This document shows positions 31,317-43,602 of a stretch of 64,000 nucleotides of DNA, piece after piece; the first letter of the stretch is position 1, and each line of letters opens with the position of its first letter. The stretch is from Drosophila miranda (Eukaryota; Arthropoda; Insecta; Diptera; Drosophilidae): positions 1,488,001-1,552,000 of the forward strand of contig NW_022881625.1 of assembly GCF_003369915.1 (NCBI RefSeq). Reading direction: 5' to 3'. Below the pieces are notes generated by a model, which saw only the letters and a list, made by a program, of their open reading frames with translations, was not told the DNA's origin and searched no databases. Both the position numbers and the translations under genes were made by a program.

Positions 31317-32570
31317 GGCTGGCTGTTGGTTTGTGTGTTGGCGATCTGCTGCCTGTTTGTTGTTCTTTAATTGAAAAGTCTCTTGTGTGTGTTTGTATTT
31401 AATGTATTTATTGGCACCTTAGTTCTCTTTTTTTTTTGTCTATCACAGTTATCTCTTTTAGTTTGTGATGTTTGTGATGTTTGTAGTGGCACAGGAACTA
31501 AAGCTTGTCGGAGATAGTAGTGGGTGGGGTGAAGGAAGGGCTGGAGCGTGGTGGATTGGCGAGGAGCACTTTTCCGCGTTTGGAATGGTCATGTGCAGCG
31601 GCGAATGGTGAGGGAGGGGGGGGGGGGGGGGGACACAAAATGGCTGCTGCCTGGCTTGGCTTGGCGTCGTCTGGCCTTCACTGTCTTTATTTTTTGGCAC
31701 CAGAGCACAAATGACACGGCAAACGATAAACGACAAAACAGTCAAAACGACAAACGACACGGGCAACACTGATGGCAACGAACAAACAAACTTGCGATTT
31801 TATTTTATTTTAATGGCGGCGGCGATGGTTCAATTTATATACGTCCGACGATCGCGACCTCTCGAGCGGGTGGACGAGATGAGAGTGGCGGACGAGGTTC
31901 ATGGTGGAACTCTCACATGTCCGCCAACTCCCCCACTCCCACGCCGGTCGTCACTTACCGGTGCTCTCACCCCCGGTTCCACTTTCACTCACCCCAATAT
32001 TCAGTGAGATGAAAGTAGTCCGAGGGCAGCAGCACCGATAAGTAGGCAATGGAAGATTTGAACGGCCTTCTGTTTCAGTGGCTGTGTGTGTTGTTGTTGG
32101 GCAATGGCCCGTGTCTAATGTTTCTCTGTGCTGTGTGAATTGGCTGCTCTGTTGTCAAGGATGGGATGGGATGGGAAGGGGAAAGTTTGCCTGCTCCCGT
32201 ATAACCGCCCGGATACTTTCAACTTCCGGATCTTACGATCCGGGCGCGAGACGCTCCGAAGAGTCGACCGCATAGCATCTTGTGGGCGGTTGTATTGGCA
32301 TTGTTGGGGCATTTGGCTGAGTGGCGAAGGATGGCAGTGTTTATTTTATTCTGCTCAGCCTCATTTGGCATTTAGTGGCATTTGAAGTGGGTGGGGGGTG
32401 GGTGAGGAATTGGCTGGGCATAATTGCCGAAGTTGCGACCGGTAACACACTGGGCATTGAGAAATGCAATTTGAATTTGTATTGGCTTTTTTGGTGTGTT
32501 ATCGGTCAAGTCTGGTATTTGCGTGGTATTTTTAGTAATACCAAATGTCAGGGGAAATATGGGAATGGCA
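31317..32570 (-). promoter_or_regulatory. P region copy 3 (gag leader on minus, A on plus)
   Basis: Between the gag start at 31316 and A exons to the right. On the minus strand TATATAAA (31834-31841) sits about 520 bases upstream of the gag ATG, a plausible TATA box that most other P copies lack. Also present: a G-run at about 31617-31632, GGCGGAC...GTCCGCC, a stem around CCCCAATATT, CCGGATC-TTAC-GATCCGG (32226-32243) and ACCGGTAACACAC/GTGTGTTATCGGTC. It is nearly identical to 56319-57575. Confidence 0.6.
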
Positions 32571-33890
32571 GATAGGTGGGGAAGAAGAGGAAAAAGGTAA
32601 TAAAACTAATCAGAAAACTACTAATAATATACAATTAACTACAGAAAAACTACATTAATTTACAAAAACTTATTCCTAATATCACAGGCTAGTAACTAAA
32701 ACTATGGACAAACTATCTACGGACATGCAAAAACTACAAAAAACAACAGGATTGACATCTACAACAAGAACATTGATGCAGACAAGGTAAAATAAACGAT
32801 AATTGACATACATTTACACACATATAAACATATTAATTATATTTATTTTATTTCTAACAGGAGGACAACTACAACGAAGCACCGGCCGGCATAACAAACG
32901 CAATGCGAACATTACGCTGTATACCGGCCGGCTCTGTTGTCCCCCTGTGTGTTGTTTATTGGCTGGTTGTGAGTATTGGCGTGCATCGTGGGCAATGATG
33001 GTCTTGATGGCAAGCGGCTCTGGTCCGGCCGCCCACGTTGCATCTGTCTGTTGGTTAGTGTTGGCTGCTGCACTCGAGGGGCACTGGTCCGGCCACCCAA
33101 CTGCATTGTCATCGTGTTGGCATTGGCATCGGTGTGTGATGGCAATGGTCGGAGTTATTGGCCGCATCCAAGTGGCGAACTGGTCCGGCCACCAGGATGC
33201 GTTGTCGATTTTAATTGTTGATTGGCCGCATCCAAGTGGCTGCTGGTCCGGCCACCCAGGATGCGCTGTCAGGTGGATTGGCCTGGCCTCCTCGGCCACG
33301 TTCTTCGTCAATTTGTAGTTGCGTTTTGAATGGCTGCTGGTCCGGCCACTCAGGTGAGGAGGTGTTTGTTTTGGCTTTTTGATTTTAATTTGCGTTTATT
33401 TGCAGGTGCCTTTCGTTGATTTGGATGTTGTTGCTGGCGACCCTTGTCTGATTTGTGTTGGCGTAAGAGACGTTTGCGGGTGAGTATTCGTGTTTATCGG
33501 CAGCCTCTCTCCTGTTTCACCTTCTTTTGCAGGATTTGCTGGCGTCCGGCGGCTCAACACCGGGCCATCCCGCCCTCACATAATTGGCATGAGAGACGGG
33601 TGCGACCCAGCGGAGCGGCAACAGACGCCAGCATCTGCGTCGTCGTTGGAATGGCTGTTGTCTGATTGGAGTGGCGTGACGTCATTGTGATGGTCGGTGG
33701 CAGCGTCATCAGAAAGGGGCCTCATATTCCTCCCATTTGGCAGGAAATTGTTAATGTTGATGGCGAGGCAGCTTCTTGTTGGTCAGCTCTGTCTGGTGAT
33801 TGGCAGGTAAGTGTGGATTTTGTGTGTTTTGGCCGTTTTTCGTTGTTGTCCGTATTGACGTCTTTTTTCCTTTGTTGCAGTGGCTGTCTC
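32571..33890 (+). other. 'A' region copy 3 (long form, most complete splice series)
   Basis: Predicted plus-strand exons and introns: donor at 32597 (AAAAAG|GTAATAAAAC), acceptor ends 32687 (ATATCACAG); exon 32688-32786 with ATG 32704 (MDKLSTDMQKLQK); intron 32787-32860 (74 nt, TTTCTAACAG); exon 32861-33353 with the CCGG hairpin and about five GGCCGGACC hairpins; intron 33354-33405 (52 nt, CTCAG|GTGAGG...TTTGCAG); exon 33406-33479; intron 33480-33532 (53 nt); exon 33533-33806; intron 33807-33880 (74 nt); then an exon starting TGGCTGTCTCTGG that runs antisense into gag. Frames are not open end to end: a one-base difference after 32870 gives a stop. Confidence 0.65.
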
Positions 33891-35950
33891 TGGATCAACG
33901 ATTGGGCGCATTAACAGGCACCGCCCGATCGCATGCTTTCGCGTGCGCTGGCGATTTGGGCCCTCCACACTTGGCCCAGACCCTACAGATCGTCGAATGG
34001 ATCGTGGTCGGTCCATTCGTCGTCATGTTCGTCGTCAATTGCTTCGCAGTCCATATCGGATTCGGAGTCCGATATGGCTGCGGCGTCATGGTGCGTATTT
34101 GCAGTTGGTCGTGGTGATGGCTGTGTGGATGCTGCTGCTGCTGTTTTTGTCTGAAGTGGCGGCACTCCTCCCGTGCTCTCGTCCCTTGCCTGCAGCAGGT
34201 TTGTCAGTTTCGTCAAAATTGCTGCCAGCTTATCCTCCAGCTCTTTAATTTTTACGGCATATCTTTTCAGGATATGGGCACAGCTCCCATCGCACTGGGC
34301 GCCTGGCTGCTGCTGTAGCTGGGGTTGGCGTGGCGTCGGAGCACGATTTGGGATCGGCTGCATCGGCTGGACCCTTTGGTATTGGCGATGCTGTAGCTGT
34401 TGCCGATGCTGCCGACTCGGACCGCGTTGGCGTTGCTGCTGCGGCTGTGGGTGGAGTGGCTGTATGGGTGGCTGCTGCTGCAACTGTCGCTGTAGTGGCT
34501 GCTGGTGACGTTGTGATGGCTGCTGGAGACGATGTGCTGGCTGTTGCTGCTGTATTGGCTGCTGCATTTGCTGTGGCTGTTGCCGTAGTGGCTGAGGCTA
34601 CTGCTGCTGCCGTCGATGCTCCTGGACAGCGACCCTGTGGGCCAGGAGCCGCTGCCTGGCTGCCTTGTAGGCGCTGCAGCCCTTGTAGGCGCTGATGTGG
34701 GCGCCTTGGCAGTTGGCGCATTTGGGATTGACGGCCCTTGGCTTGCTGCACTCCGTCGTCTGATGTCCACCCGCGCATTTAATGCAGACAGCAGCTCGTC
34801 TACAATATGCGCGGGTGTGGCCAAACACCTGACATCGATGGCACTGGGCAGGGTCACGGGAGACTCCAAGTCTCTCAACCGTGACGGGCCTCCCACCCAG
34901 GCGTCGCAGCTTCAACACATCGAATTGACCACGGTCCGGTTTGGGGGCGATCTCAGCCTCGAAGAGGTTGTATTGGCGGCTGCGATCGAATCGATCGGTG
35001 ATCGCCCGAGTAAACCGGACCGTGTACTCCTCGGCCTGCATACAGTCCCGGAACCAGTCAGAGGGCGTGGAATGGGGAAGACCTCGGATGAGGATCCTCA
35101 ATCCTCTGTCCTCCACAGGCTGATGCCCGAACTCGCCGTGCCGGATGTCATTGGCAATGGCAAGGGTGTGTGTATTGGGAGTGGCAGTAGTTGTGTTGGT
35201 GTTGGTATTGGCGATGGTGCTGGTGTGAGTGGCGGTGACGGTGTTGGTGTTTGTATTTGTGTTTTGTGTTTGCTGCCGCTGCTGGTGATGGCGGCCCCGT
35301 CGTCTAGCCTGCTTCCTCTCACCCTCACCCTCATCGTCACTCCCACTGTCGATGAGGGCGCGGCGTCGTTTTGGTGTTGGTGGGATTTGTGGCATTGGAG
35401 CAGGCTGGGCTATGGCTCGGATCGACCCGCTGCTCGAGCTCGAACCAGGTTCGACACGCAACAGGTTCGATCCGGTCGTGTGTGTGTGTGGGGCTGCCCG
35501 TTGGCCGTTTGGGCGCTCCGCTCTTGCGCGTCGGCTTGCCGGCTCTCCTCCGTCTTCTCACTCTCCCGTTACTCCTGAACAGTTTTGTGCGTCCAAGAGC
35601 GTGAGAGGCGGGAAAAGTGGCAGTGAGAGCGGCGTCTTTTCGGCCTTTCCCTTTGTGGTTGGCGCGGTTTTTGTGACGGGTCTCGAGGGGGGAGTGGCTG
35701 TGGCCGTGGATATATCGGCCATGGCAATGGCTGGGTACTCACTCGATGGAAGGCTGTGGCGTCGGCGCTCTGCATTGGCTGGGGCGTTGGTGTTGGCGCC
35801 TGCGCCGAGGGCTCTGCTGCTGCTGCTATTGGCGGTGTTGGTGCTGGTGTTGTTGGCTGCTGCTGCTGCTGCTAGGGCGCCTCTGCGGGCCGCTCTGCCG
35901 CCGTCGCTGTGTCGTCTGGTTGACCCTCGTCTGGCCATTCCTCTGGTCAT
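33891..35950 (-). pseudogene. Gag copy 4, complete length but with stops and a frameshift
   Basis: MTRG start at 35950 (minus). The N-terminal frame shifts before RVEPGSSSSSGS. A 287-codon frame (35461-34598) holds TPKRRRALIDSGSDDEG, a shortened linker (the KPKKKRQ...coil segment is absent and replaced by Asn/Thr repeats), PRE_C2HC variant LRILIRGLPHSTPSDWFRDC and three knuckles (CHRCQVFGHTRAYC, CIKCAGGHQTTEC, CANCQGAHISAYKGC). A CAG-to-TAG type stop at 34598-34600 and another TAG at 33983 (DDL*) interrupt the same frame. The C-terminus is subfamily 2. Drak copy 2 lies on its 5' side, as copy 1 does. Confidence 0.87.
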
Positions 35951-36218
35951 GGCTGGCTGTTGGTTTGTGTGTTGGCGATCTGCTGCCTGTTTGTTGTTTT
36001 TTAATTGAAAAGTCTCTTGTGTGTGTGTGGTTGTGTTTAATGTATTTATTGGCACTTTTATTCTCTTTTTGGTTTGTGATGTGGACGGGAGCAAAAGTTT
36101 GTCAAGGTAAGTAATGGGTGGAGGAAGGGCGGCACGGCACACGACAGACACCACAAAAAGAAAACAGGGCAACACAGAAAAAAAACGTCAATGGCGACAC
36201 GGCACAGATCGATAGATC
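35951..36218 (-). promoter_or_regulatory. Gag 5' leader between gag copy 4 and Drak copy 2
   Basis: Nearly identical to 19548-19819. It ends at the same ACAG|ATCGATAGATCATG boundary, showing that both Drak copies derive from one insertion. Confidence 0.75.
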
Positions 36219-38230
36219 ATGTTCACCGAAAAGGGAATCTTTCCCATAGGCGATGGCCTTTTGGATGTAGATGCCGAACGCTTTAACGGATTGCTCGTGT
36301 CGCATGACATCAACGAGATCTACGAGGTGGAACAGACGCCGTTTGCCAGGGGCAAATTCGCCGCCGTTCGCCGTGCCATTCACAAGAACACGGGCTCCCA
36401 TTTCGCGGCAAAGTTCTTGAAGCGACGCCGACGCGCACAGAGCAGCGACAAGGAGATCAAACACGAGATCGCCGTCCTAATACTCTGCGAGGGCGAGGAG
36501 AACATTGTCAATCTGAATGCGGTGCACGAGACCCGTTCGGACACAGCCCTGCTGCTGGAACTGGCCACTGGTGGCGAGCTGCAGACCATACTGGACAACG
36601 AGGAGTGCCTGACAGAGGCCCAGGCCCGCCACTGCATGCGAGAGGTGCTGAAGGCTCTCAAGCTTCTCCACGACCGATCCATTGCCCACCTGGACCTCAA
36701 GCCACAGAACATTTTGCTCGCCGGCGAGCGTATAGAAGATGGCCTCAAGCTCTGTGACTTTGGGATCTCGCGCGTTGTGTGCGAGGGCATCAATGTCCGC
36801 GAGATGGCCGGCACACCCGACTACGTGGCCCCCGAGGTGCTCCAGTACGAGCCGCTCTCCCTGCTGACGGACATCTGGTCCGTGGGCGTTCTCACCTATG
36901 TCTTGCTCTCCGTCTTCTCGCCCTTTGGCGGGGACACCAAGCAGGAGACCTTCCTCAATATCTCGCAGTGTGCGCTCACCTCTCCGGACAACCTATTCGG
37001 TGGCGTCTCGCCAGTGGCGATCGATTTCATACGCCGCGCATTGCGAATTAAGCCAAACGATCGCATGAGTGCCGCTTTTGGAACATGCCTGGCTGAAGGA
37101 TGAGAGCTCGATGGATAGACAAATGTATCTGCAGGATCAGAGCGATGCTGAAGAGGAAGAGGAGGAGGAAGAAGACGACCTTGAGGATGAGGAAGTGGAG
37201 GAGCCAGTGGCCGAGGAGAAGGCAGAGGAGCAGGAACAGCAACAGCAGTCACAGGAACAACAAAAGCAACAGAAGCCAAGCAGTGGCAGCAACAAACCCA
37301 CGCACAATGGCCACCATCGGGCCCACAGCAATGGGAGCAGTAGCAGCATCTCAAAAATACTCATTGCCACCGGGAAGCTCCTGGGAAGCCCCATAAGCAG
37401 CACCAGCACCAGCACAGAGACAACGACAGCCATACACACGCTGACCAGCAATGGACACGGACAGAGCAACACGGTCTGCTTGTCCGCCAAGCCCACTCAG
37501 ATCGTGACACCCACACGTCGAGCCTCCGACTCGGACAAGGAGAACACATACACGGCGACATTTGTGAAGAAGCCCCCGGTGCAGGCCACCATCCAGCTGG
37601 GCAGCAACGGCCTCGACGAGTTCGCCACAGTGGTGGCCACCCTGACACTCTTTCCCGATGCGCCCACCACACCGAAAGTGATCCGCAAGGCACCCACGGG
37701 AGAGTCCCATGGATCGGCCACCTCGGTGAAGGCTCTGGTCAAGAAGTTTCAGCTGGAGGAGACGCTAGTCTGCCCCGGACACAGCAGCACCAGCAGCCAC
37801 AACGGCAACAGTCCCGTCAACGGGTGCGGCGGCAGTAGCGGGAGCAGCAACGGCAACAATATGCGACGCAGTGGAGGGGGAAACAGCAGCAACATCAGCT
37901 ACTCGGCAGCAGCCGCGACAGCAGCACGAATGAACAGCATTCGCCGCGCCTCCGACCCGCTGATGGCCGTCTATAAGAACCAGCCACAGAACAGCGGCGC
38001 CAACAGCAATAGTTCCAGCAGCAACAGCAACAATCCCAGCCCCGGCAGCAGTCCCAGCTCGGGCAGCACGGCCACCCTGCTCCTGAATAGCCATCGCCTG
38101 GCGTCCGCGTCCGCGTCCGGGCCAGCCAGCACGGTCGCCAGCACCGCTGTAGCCTCAAGCAGCAGCACCAAAGCTACTGCCACTGCCCACCATCTGCACC
38201 ACCACCACATGCACCACGACAACACGAAAA
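36219..38230 (+). pseudogene. Drak: Drak-like protein kinase, copy 2 (frameshifted after the kinase core, no introns)
   Basis: 294-codon frame from ATG 36219 with an almost complete kinase domain: Gly-loop region, K65 (AAKF), E83, catalytic HLDLKPQN (Asp159), DFG at 180-182, APE at 204-206. The sequence 246-283 (LNISQCALTS...IKPNDRMSAA) is intact here, unlike copy 1. After MSAA a change of eight bases to three (TTT) near 37076 shifts the frame and stops it at 37103. The C-terminal tail is open as a separate frame (37069-38247) with the acidic EEEEEEEEDDLEDEE block, Gln-rich, STSTSTET and RRASDPL regions. The two copies have complementary lesions. The frame's last residues come from mobile-element sequence. 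Confidence 0.92.
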
Positions 38231-39440
38231 ACGGCCAAAACACATGAAATCCACACTTACCTGCCAATCACCAGACAGAGCTGCCCAGCAGGAAGCTGCC
38301 TCGCCATCAACACTGACAATTCCTGCCAAAGGGAAGGAAAAGGAGGCCCCTTTCTGATGACGCTGCCGCCTGACCATGTCCGTGACGTCACGCCACTCCA
38401 AACATACAGCTGCCATTTCCAACGACGACGCAGATGCTGGCGCCTGTTGCCGCTCCACTGGGTCGCACCGTCTCTCATGCATTATGTGAGGCGGATGGCT
38501 GGTGTTGAGCCGGCGGACGCCAGCAAATCCTGCAAAAGAAGAAGGAGAATCAGGAGAGAGGCTGCCAATAAACACATATACTCACCTGCAAACGCCTCTC
38601 ACGCCAACACAAACCAGACAAGGGTCGCCAGCAACAGCATCCAAACGCCGACAAGTACCTGCAAATAAACACAAATTAAAATCACACGCCAAAGCAAACA
38701 CCTCCTCAACTGGGTGGCCAGACCACCAGCCACTCAAAACGCCGTTACAAATTGACGACGAACGTGGCCGAGGAGGCCAGGCCAATTCTACTGACAACGC
38801 ATCCTGGGTGGCCGGACCAGCAGCCACTCGGATGCGGCCAACAACAATACAATCGACAACGTATCCTGGTGGCCGGACCAGCAGCCACTTGGATGCGGCC
38901 AATATCACGATTCGTTGGCATCACTTTTCGATGCCAATGCCAAAACACTGGACAATGCATCATCGGGTGGCCGGACCAGTGCCACTCGGTCTGCTGCACC
39001 AAACCAACAGACAGATAACACCATCATTGCCCACGATGCACGCCAATACTCACAACCAGCCAGCCAATAAACAACACACAGGGGGACAACAGAGCCGGCC
39101 GGTATACGGCGTAATGTTCGCATTGCGTTTGTTATGCCGGCCGGTGCTTCGTTGTAGTTGTCCTCCTGTTAGAAATAAAATAAATATAATTAATATGTTT
39201 ATATGTTGTAAATGTATGTCAATTATCGTTTATTTTACCTCGTCTGCATCAATGTATTTGTTGTAGATGTCAATCCTGTTGTTTCTGTAGTTTTTGCATG
39301 TCCGTAGATAGTTTGTCCATAGTTTTAGTACTTGCCTGTGATATTAGGAATAAGTTTTTGTAAATTAATGTAGTTTTCTGTAGTTTTCTAATTAGTTTTA
39401 CCTTCTTACTCTTCTTCCCAACCTATCTGCCATTCCCATA
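38231..39440 (-). other. 'A' region copy 4 (long form)
   Basis: Same minus-strand series as copy 1: first intron with acceptor ATCACAG near 39337; intron 2 at about 39167-39239; CCGG hairpin 39093-39144; four GGCCGGACC hairpins between 38716 and 38975 (the one with GCGGC arms is deleted here); exon c about 38587-38659; exon b ending at donor CAG|GTAAGTGTGG near 38260. Exon b has small deletions (near 38470-38500) that shift its frame relative to copy 1. Confidence 0.6.
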
Positions 39441-40541
39441 ATTCCCCTTGACACGTGGTATTACCAAAAATACCACGCAAATACCAGAATATGACCGATA
39501 ACACACCAAAAAGCCATTTCAAATTTAAAATGCATTTATCAATGCCCAGTGTGTTATCGGTCGCAAATTCGGCAATTTATGCCCAGCCAATTTCTCCCCA
39601 CCCCCTACCCACTTCAAATGCCACTAAATGCCAAATGCGGTTGAGCAGGAGCAAAATTAACACTGCCAACCTCCGCCACTCTGCCAAACGCCCCAATAAA
39701 GCCATTTCAACCGCCCATATGATGCTATGCGGTCGACTCTTCGGAGCGTCACGCGCCCGGATCGAAAGATCCGGAAGTTTACAGTATCCGGGCGGTTATA
39801 CGGGAGCAGGCATTTATCCCCCCCCCCCATCCTATCCCATCCCCCAGCAACAGAGCAGCCACTACACACAGCACAAACATAAGACACTGGCCGCTAACCA
39901 ACGACAACGACAACACACACAGCCACTAAAACAAACGGCTATTCCAATTCTCCATTGCCTACTTATCGGTGCTGCTGCCCTCGGACCACTTTCATCTCAC
40001 TCAATATTGGGGTGAGTGAAAGTGGAACCGGGGGTGAGAACACCGGTAAATGACGATCGGCGATCGGGCCAGTCGAGTTGAGGGGGAGAGTATGGGAGTT
40101 GGCGGACATGTGAGAGTACCACCATGAACCTCGTCCGCCACTCTCATCTCGTCCACCCGCTCGAGAGGTCGCGATCGTCGGACGTACGTGCCATAACCGT
40201 TTCGTGTCGTTTTTTCGTGTCGCCGTTTTCCGTTGTCTTGCTGTTGTGCTTTGTTTTCTTTTTTGTGGTGTCTGTCGTGTGCCGTGCCGTGCCGTGCCGT
40301 GCCGTGCCCCCGCTCCCTCCACTCGACAAACTTTCTGCTCCCCAATAAATGTGATTAATTTTAAACGCCAATAAATAACATTAAGTTATAAAAACACAAA
40401 CCTAACGAGAGACAAACTGTGTAAAGAGACAGAAAGTGCCAATAAATACATTAAACACAAACACACACACACAAGAGACTTTTCAGTAAGGGAAAACAAC
40501 AAACAGACAGCAAATCGCCAATACACAAACTAACAACAACT
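39441..40541 (+). promoter_or_regulatory. P region copy 4 (complete), putative bidirectional promoter and gag leader
   Basis: Reference copy. Hairpins: CGTGGTATT-ACCAAA-AATACCACG (39454-39477); 14-bp arms GACCGATAACACAC (39493-39506) and GTGTGTTATCGGTC (39549-39562); CCGGATC-GAAA-GATCCGG (39757-39774); TTTCATCTCACTC near a GAGTGAAAG arm (about 39987-40025); GGCGGAC...GTCCGCC (about 40101-40139). The GTGCC pentamer runs at about 40280-40307, a TATA-like TTATAAAAAC is at about 40385, and the (AC)n leader precedes ATG 40542. Promoter activity is inferred from position only. Confidence 0.6.
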
Positions 40542-42742
40542 ATGACGAGAGGAATGGCCAGACGAGGGTCAACCAGACGCCACAGCGACGGCGGCAGAGC
40601 GGCCCGCAGAGGCGCCCTAGCAGCAGCAGCAGCAGCCAACAACACCAACACCAACACCGCCAATAGCAGCAGCAACAGCAGAGCCCTCGGCGCAGGCGCC
40701 AACACCAACGCCCCAGCCAATGCAGAGCGCCGACGCCACAGCGACGGTGGCTGCATCAGCAGCAGCAATAACAACGCCAACACAGACTGCACCGATCGTG
40801 AGTACGCAGACGCCGCCAATACACACACAGACACAGCCATTCCCGCCACTTGCATTGCCCTTCCCCCCCCCCCCCCTTGCCAATAATACCCAAAAGAAAG
40901 GCCCAACAAGACACCACTTTTCCCGCCTCTCACGCTCTCGGACATACAAAATAGTTCGAGAGTAACGGGAGAGGGAGAGGACGGAGGAGAGCCGGCAAGC
41001 CGCCGAGAAGGAGCGGGCCAACGGGCCGCCACACACACACACACGACCGGATCGAACCTGTTGCGAGTCGAACCTGGTTCGAGCTGGTTCGAGCAGCGGG
41101 TCGATCCGGGCCAATGCTGAGCCGGCACCAATACCACAAATCCCACCAACACCAAAACGACGCCGCGCCCTCATCGACAGTGGGAGTGAAGATGAGGATG
41201 AGGAAGCAGGCCAGACGACGGGGCCGCCATCACCAGAAAAGGCAAACTCTGGAGGAGCTGGAGGCTATTGTTCAGGAGCAGTTGAGGCAGCACGAGCTGC
41301 GGGAGCAACAGCAGAAGCAGCAGAAACGGACGGCAGATGCAGCCAACACCAACACAGTTGCCGATCCTGCCACTATGCCGCAATCTGCACAGCCAACACA
41401 TGCCCCTGCCCCTGCCCCTGCCCCTGCCACTACTATAATTGCCAATTGCCAGACCCACAGCCATCACCAACATCGACAACAGCCAATACATAGACAATCA
41501 CCAGCCATTCACACAGACAATACCACAATTAACAATAGAAATAATAATGACGCCAATACAAATACACCTGCCACTACCAACACCAACACCACCACCGCCA
41601 TCACCATCACAAACACCCCTGCCACTACCACCGACGATGACATCCGGCACGGCGAATTCGGGCATCAGCCCAGCCAGGAACGTGGCTTGAGGATCCTCAT
41701 CCGAGGACTCTCCCACTCCATGCCGCCGGATTGGATTCGCAGCAGTATGCTGAACGAGGGGTACACGGTTCGGTTTGTGAGGGTGATCACCGATCGATTT
41801 GATCGCAGCCGCCAATTCAACCTCTTCGAGGCTGAGATCGCTCCCAAACTGGACCGTGGCCAATGCGGGGTGTTAAAGCTGCGACGCCTGGGTGGGAGGC
41901 CCGTCACGGTTGAGAGACTTGGAGTCTCCCGTGACCCTGCCCAGTGCCATCGATGTCAGGTGTTTGGCCACACCCGCGCATACTGTAGACGAGCTGCTGT
42001 CTGCATGAAATGCGCGGGTGGACACCTGACGACGGAGTGCAGCAAGCCGAAGAACGTCGCTCCCAAGTGCGCCAACTGCCAGGGCCAGCACATCAGTGCC
42101 TACAAGGGTTGCCCATCCTACAAGGCAGCCAGGCAGAGGCTCGTGGCCCACAGGGTCGCCAGGGAGGAGGAGCGTCGCAGACAGCAGCCACAGCCAAGCC
42201 AACAGCGACACCAGCCAATACAACGTCGCCAGCAGCAGCCACATCCACAGCCACTCCATAATCCGCAGCAGCAACGCCAACACCAACCGGATCGGCAGCA
42301 TCGGCAGCAGCATCGGTATGGCGACCAACATCCCCAGCCATCGACCAGGGGGCGCCAACACCAGAGGGTCCAGCCGATGCAGCCGATCGCGAATGATGCT
42401 CCGACGCCACGCCAACACCAGCAGCAGCAGCGGCCAGACGCCCAGTGCGATGGCAGCTGCGCTCAAAACCTGCAATTATACGTACAGCGTATAACAGAGT
42501 TGGAAAGGAGGATCGAACAGATGGCAGAGCAACTCACCAAATTGGCTGCAGCAACAGCAGCAGCAGTTCCAATAGCCGCCAATACAGCAGCAGCAGTAGC
42601 CATATCGGACGGTGAGCCGGATATGGACATGGACGACGACAGCCAATGGACCGATGAAGAGCCTTATGAGGACCTACGTAGGTTCCTAAATGGACAATCC
42701 AGTGACGACTTCGAAAGCGACGGATTATACGGCGTCTACTGA
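40542..42742 (+). pseudogene. Gag copy 5, best-preserved PRE_C2HC and zinc knuckles
   Basis: MTRG start at 40542. That frame stops at 40886 just past a C14 run (40863-40876). A deletion at the acidic patch (KMRMRKQARRR) shifts frame, after which the true Gag frame runs to 42742. It contains the coil TLEELEAIVQEQLRQHELRE, PRE_C2HC (LRILIRGLSHSMPPDWIRSS to LGVSRDPAQ), three intact knuckles (CHRCQVFGHTRAYC, CMKCAGGHLTTEC, CANCQGQHISAYKGC), a KAARQRLVAHR basic helix, a long Gln/His/Arg-rich region, a second coil ITELERRIEQMAEQLTKL and the acidic tail DMDMDDDSQWTDEEPY ending GLYGVY. Subfamily 1 C-terminus. The downstream AATAAA is altered. Confidence 0.9.
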
Positions 42743-42779
42743 TTGCGACAAATAGCAGAAGTTTAATGCCAATGCCACC

Positions 42780-43600
42780 TTAAAATAGACAATAATTAAA
42801 CACAATTAACAACAATCTGCAAATGACCATTAAACATACTCACCTGCTATTAAACTGACAGAGCTGCCCCTCCAGCAGCTGCCTCGCCACTCCTGCAATT
42901 CTCTCGAGGCATAATGGGCGAAATTTGGAGGCCTCATCAGCAGCACTACCGCCAATCCAACAAAAGTCGAGAGGCCAGCCACTAAAACACAAAGAAAAAC
43001 AGTCAATTCACGCCAACACGAAAAACTGCCAAAACACAAGAAATTCACTCTCACCTGCCAATCACCAGACAGAGCTGACCAACAAGAAGCTGCCTCGCCA
43101 TCAACATCATCAATTTTCTGCCAAAGGGGCGGAAAAGGAGGCCTCTTCTGATGACGCTGCCGCCTGACCATGGCCGTGACGTCACGCCACTCCGAACCAA
43201 CAGCTGCCAATTCCAACGACGACGCAGATGCTGGCGCCTGTTGCCGCTCCACTGGGTTACACCCGTCTCTCATGCCAATTATGTGAGGGCGGGATGGCCT
43301 GGTGTTGAGCCGCCGGACGCCAGCAAATCCTGCAAAAGGAAGGAGAAACAGGAGGGAAAAACAGACTGCCAAAACACAAAATACTCACCTGCTGTTTTAC
43401 GCCAACACAAACCAGACAAGGGTCGCCACAAATAACATCCAATAAACACGAATTAAAATCAAAGCCAAAACAAACACCTCCTCATCTGGGTGGCCGGACC
43501 AGCAGCCATTCAAAACGCAACTACAAACCGACGATGAACGTGGCCGAGGAGGCCAGGCCAATACTACTGACAACGCATCCTGGGTGGCCGGACCAGAGCC
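42780..43600 (-). other. 'A' region copy 5 (3' exons only)
   Basis: Minus strand: exon c remnant near 43390-43440, intron, exon b about 43069-43331 (open: GFAGVRRLNTRPSRPH...SGDWQ), intron, exon a about 42858-42995 with donor AATAGCAG|GTGAGTATG. Exon a carries the one-base deletion that closes its frame. The upstream block ends at a hairpin (43582-43602) fused directly to a 5'-truncated gag (copy 6). Confidence 0.6.
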
Positions 43601-43602
43601 AC

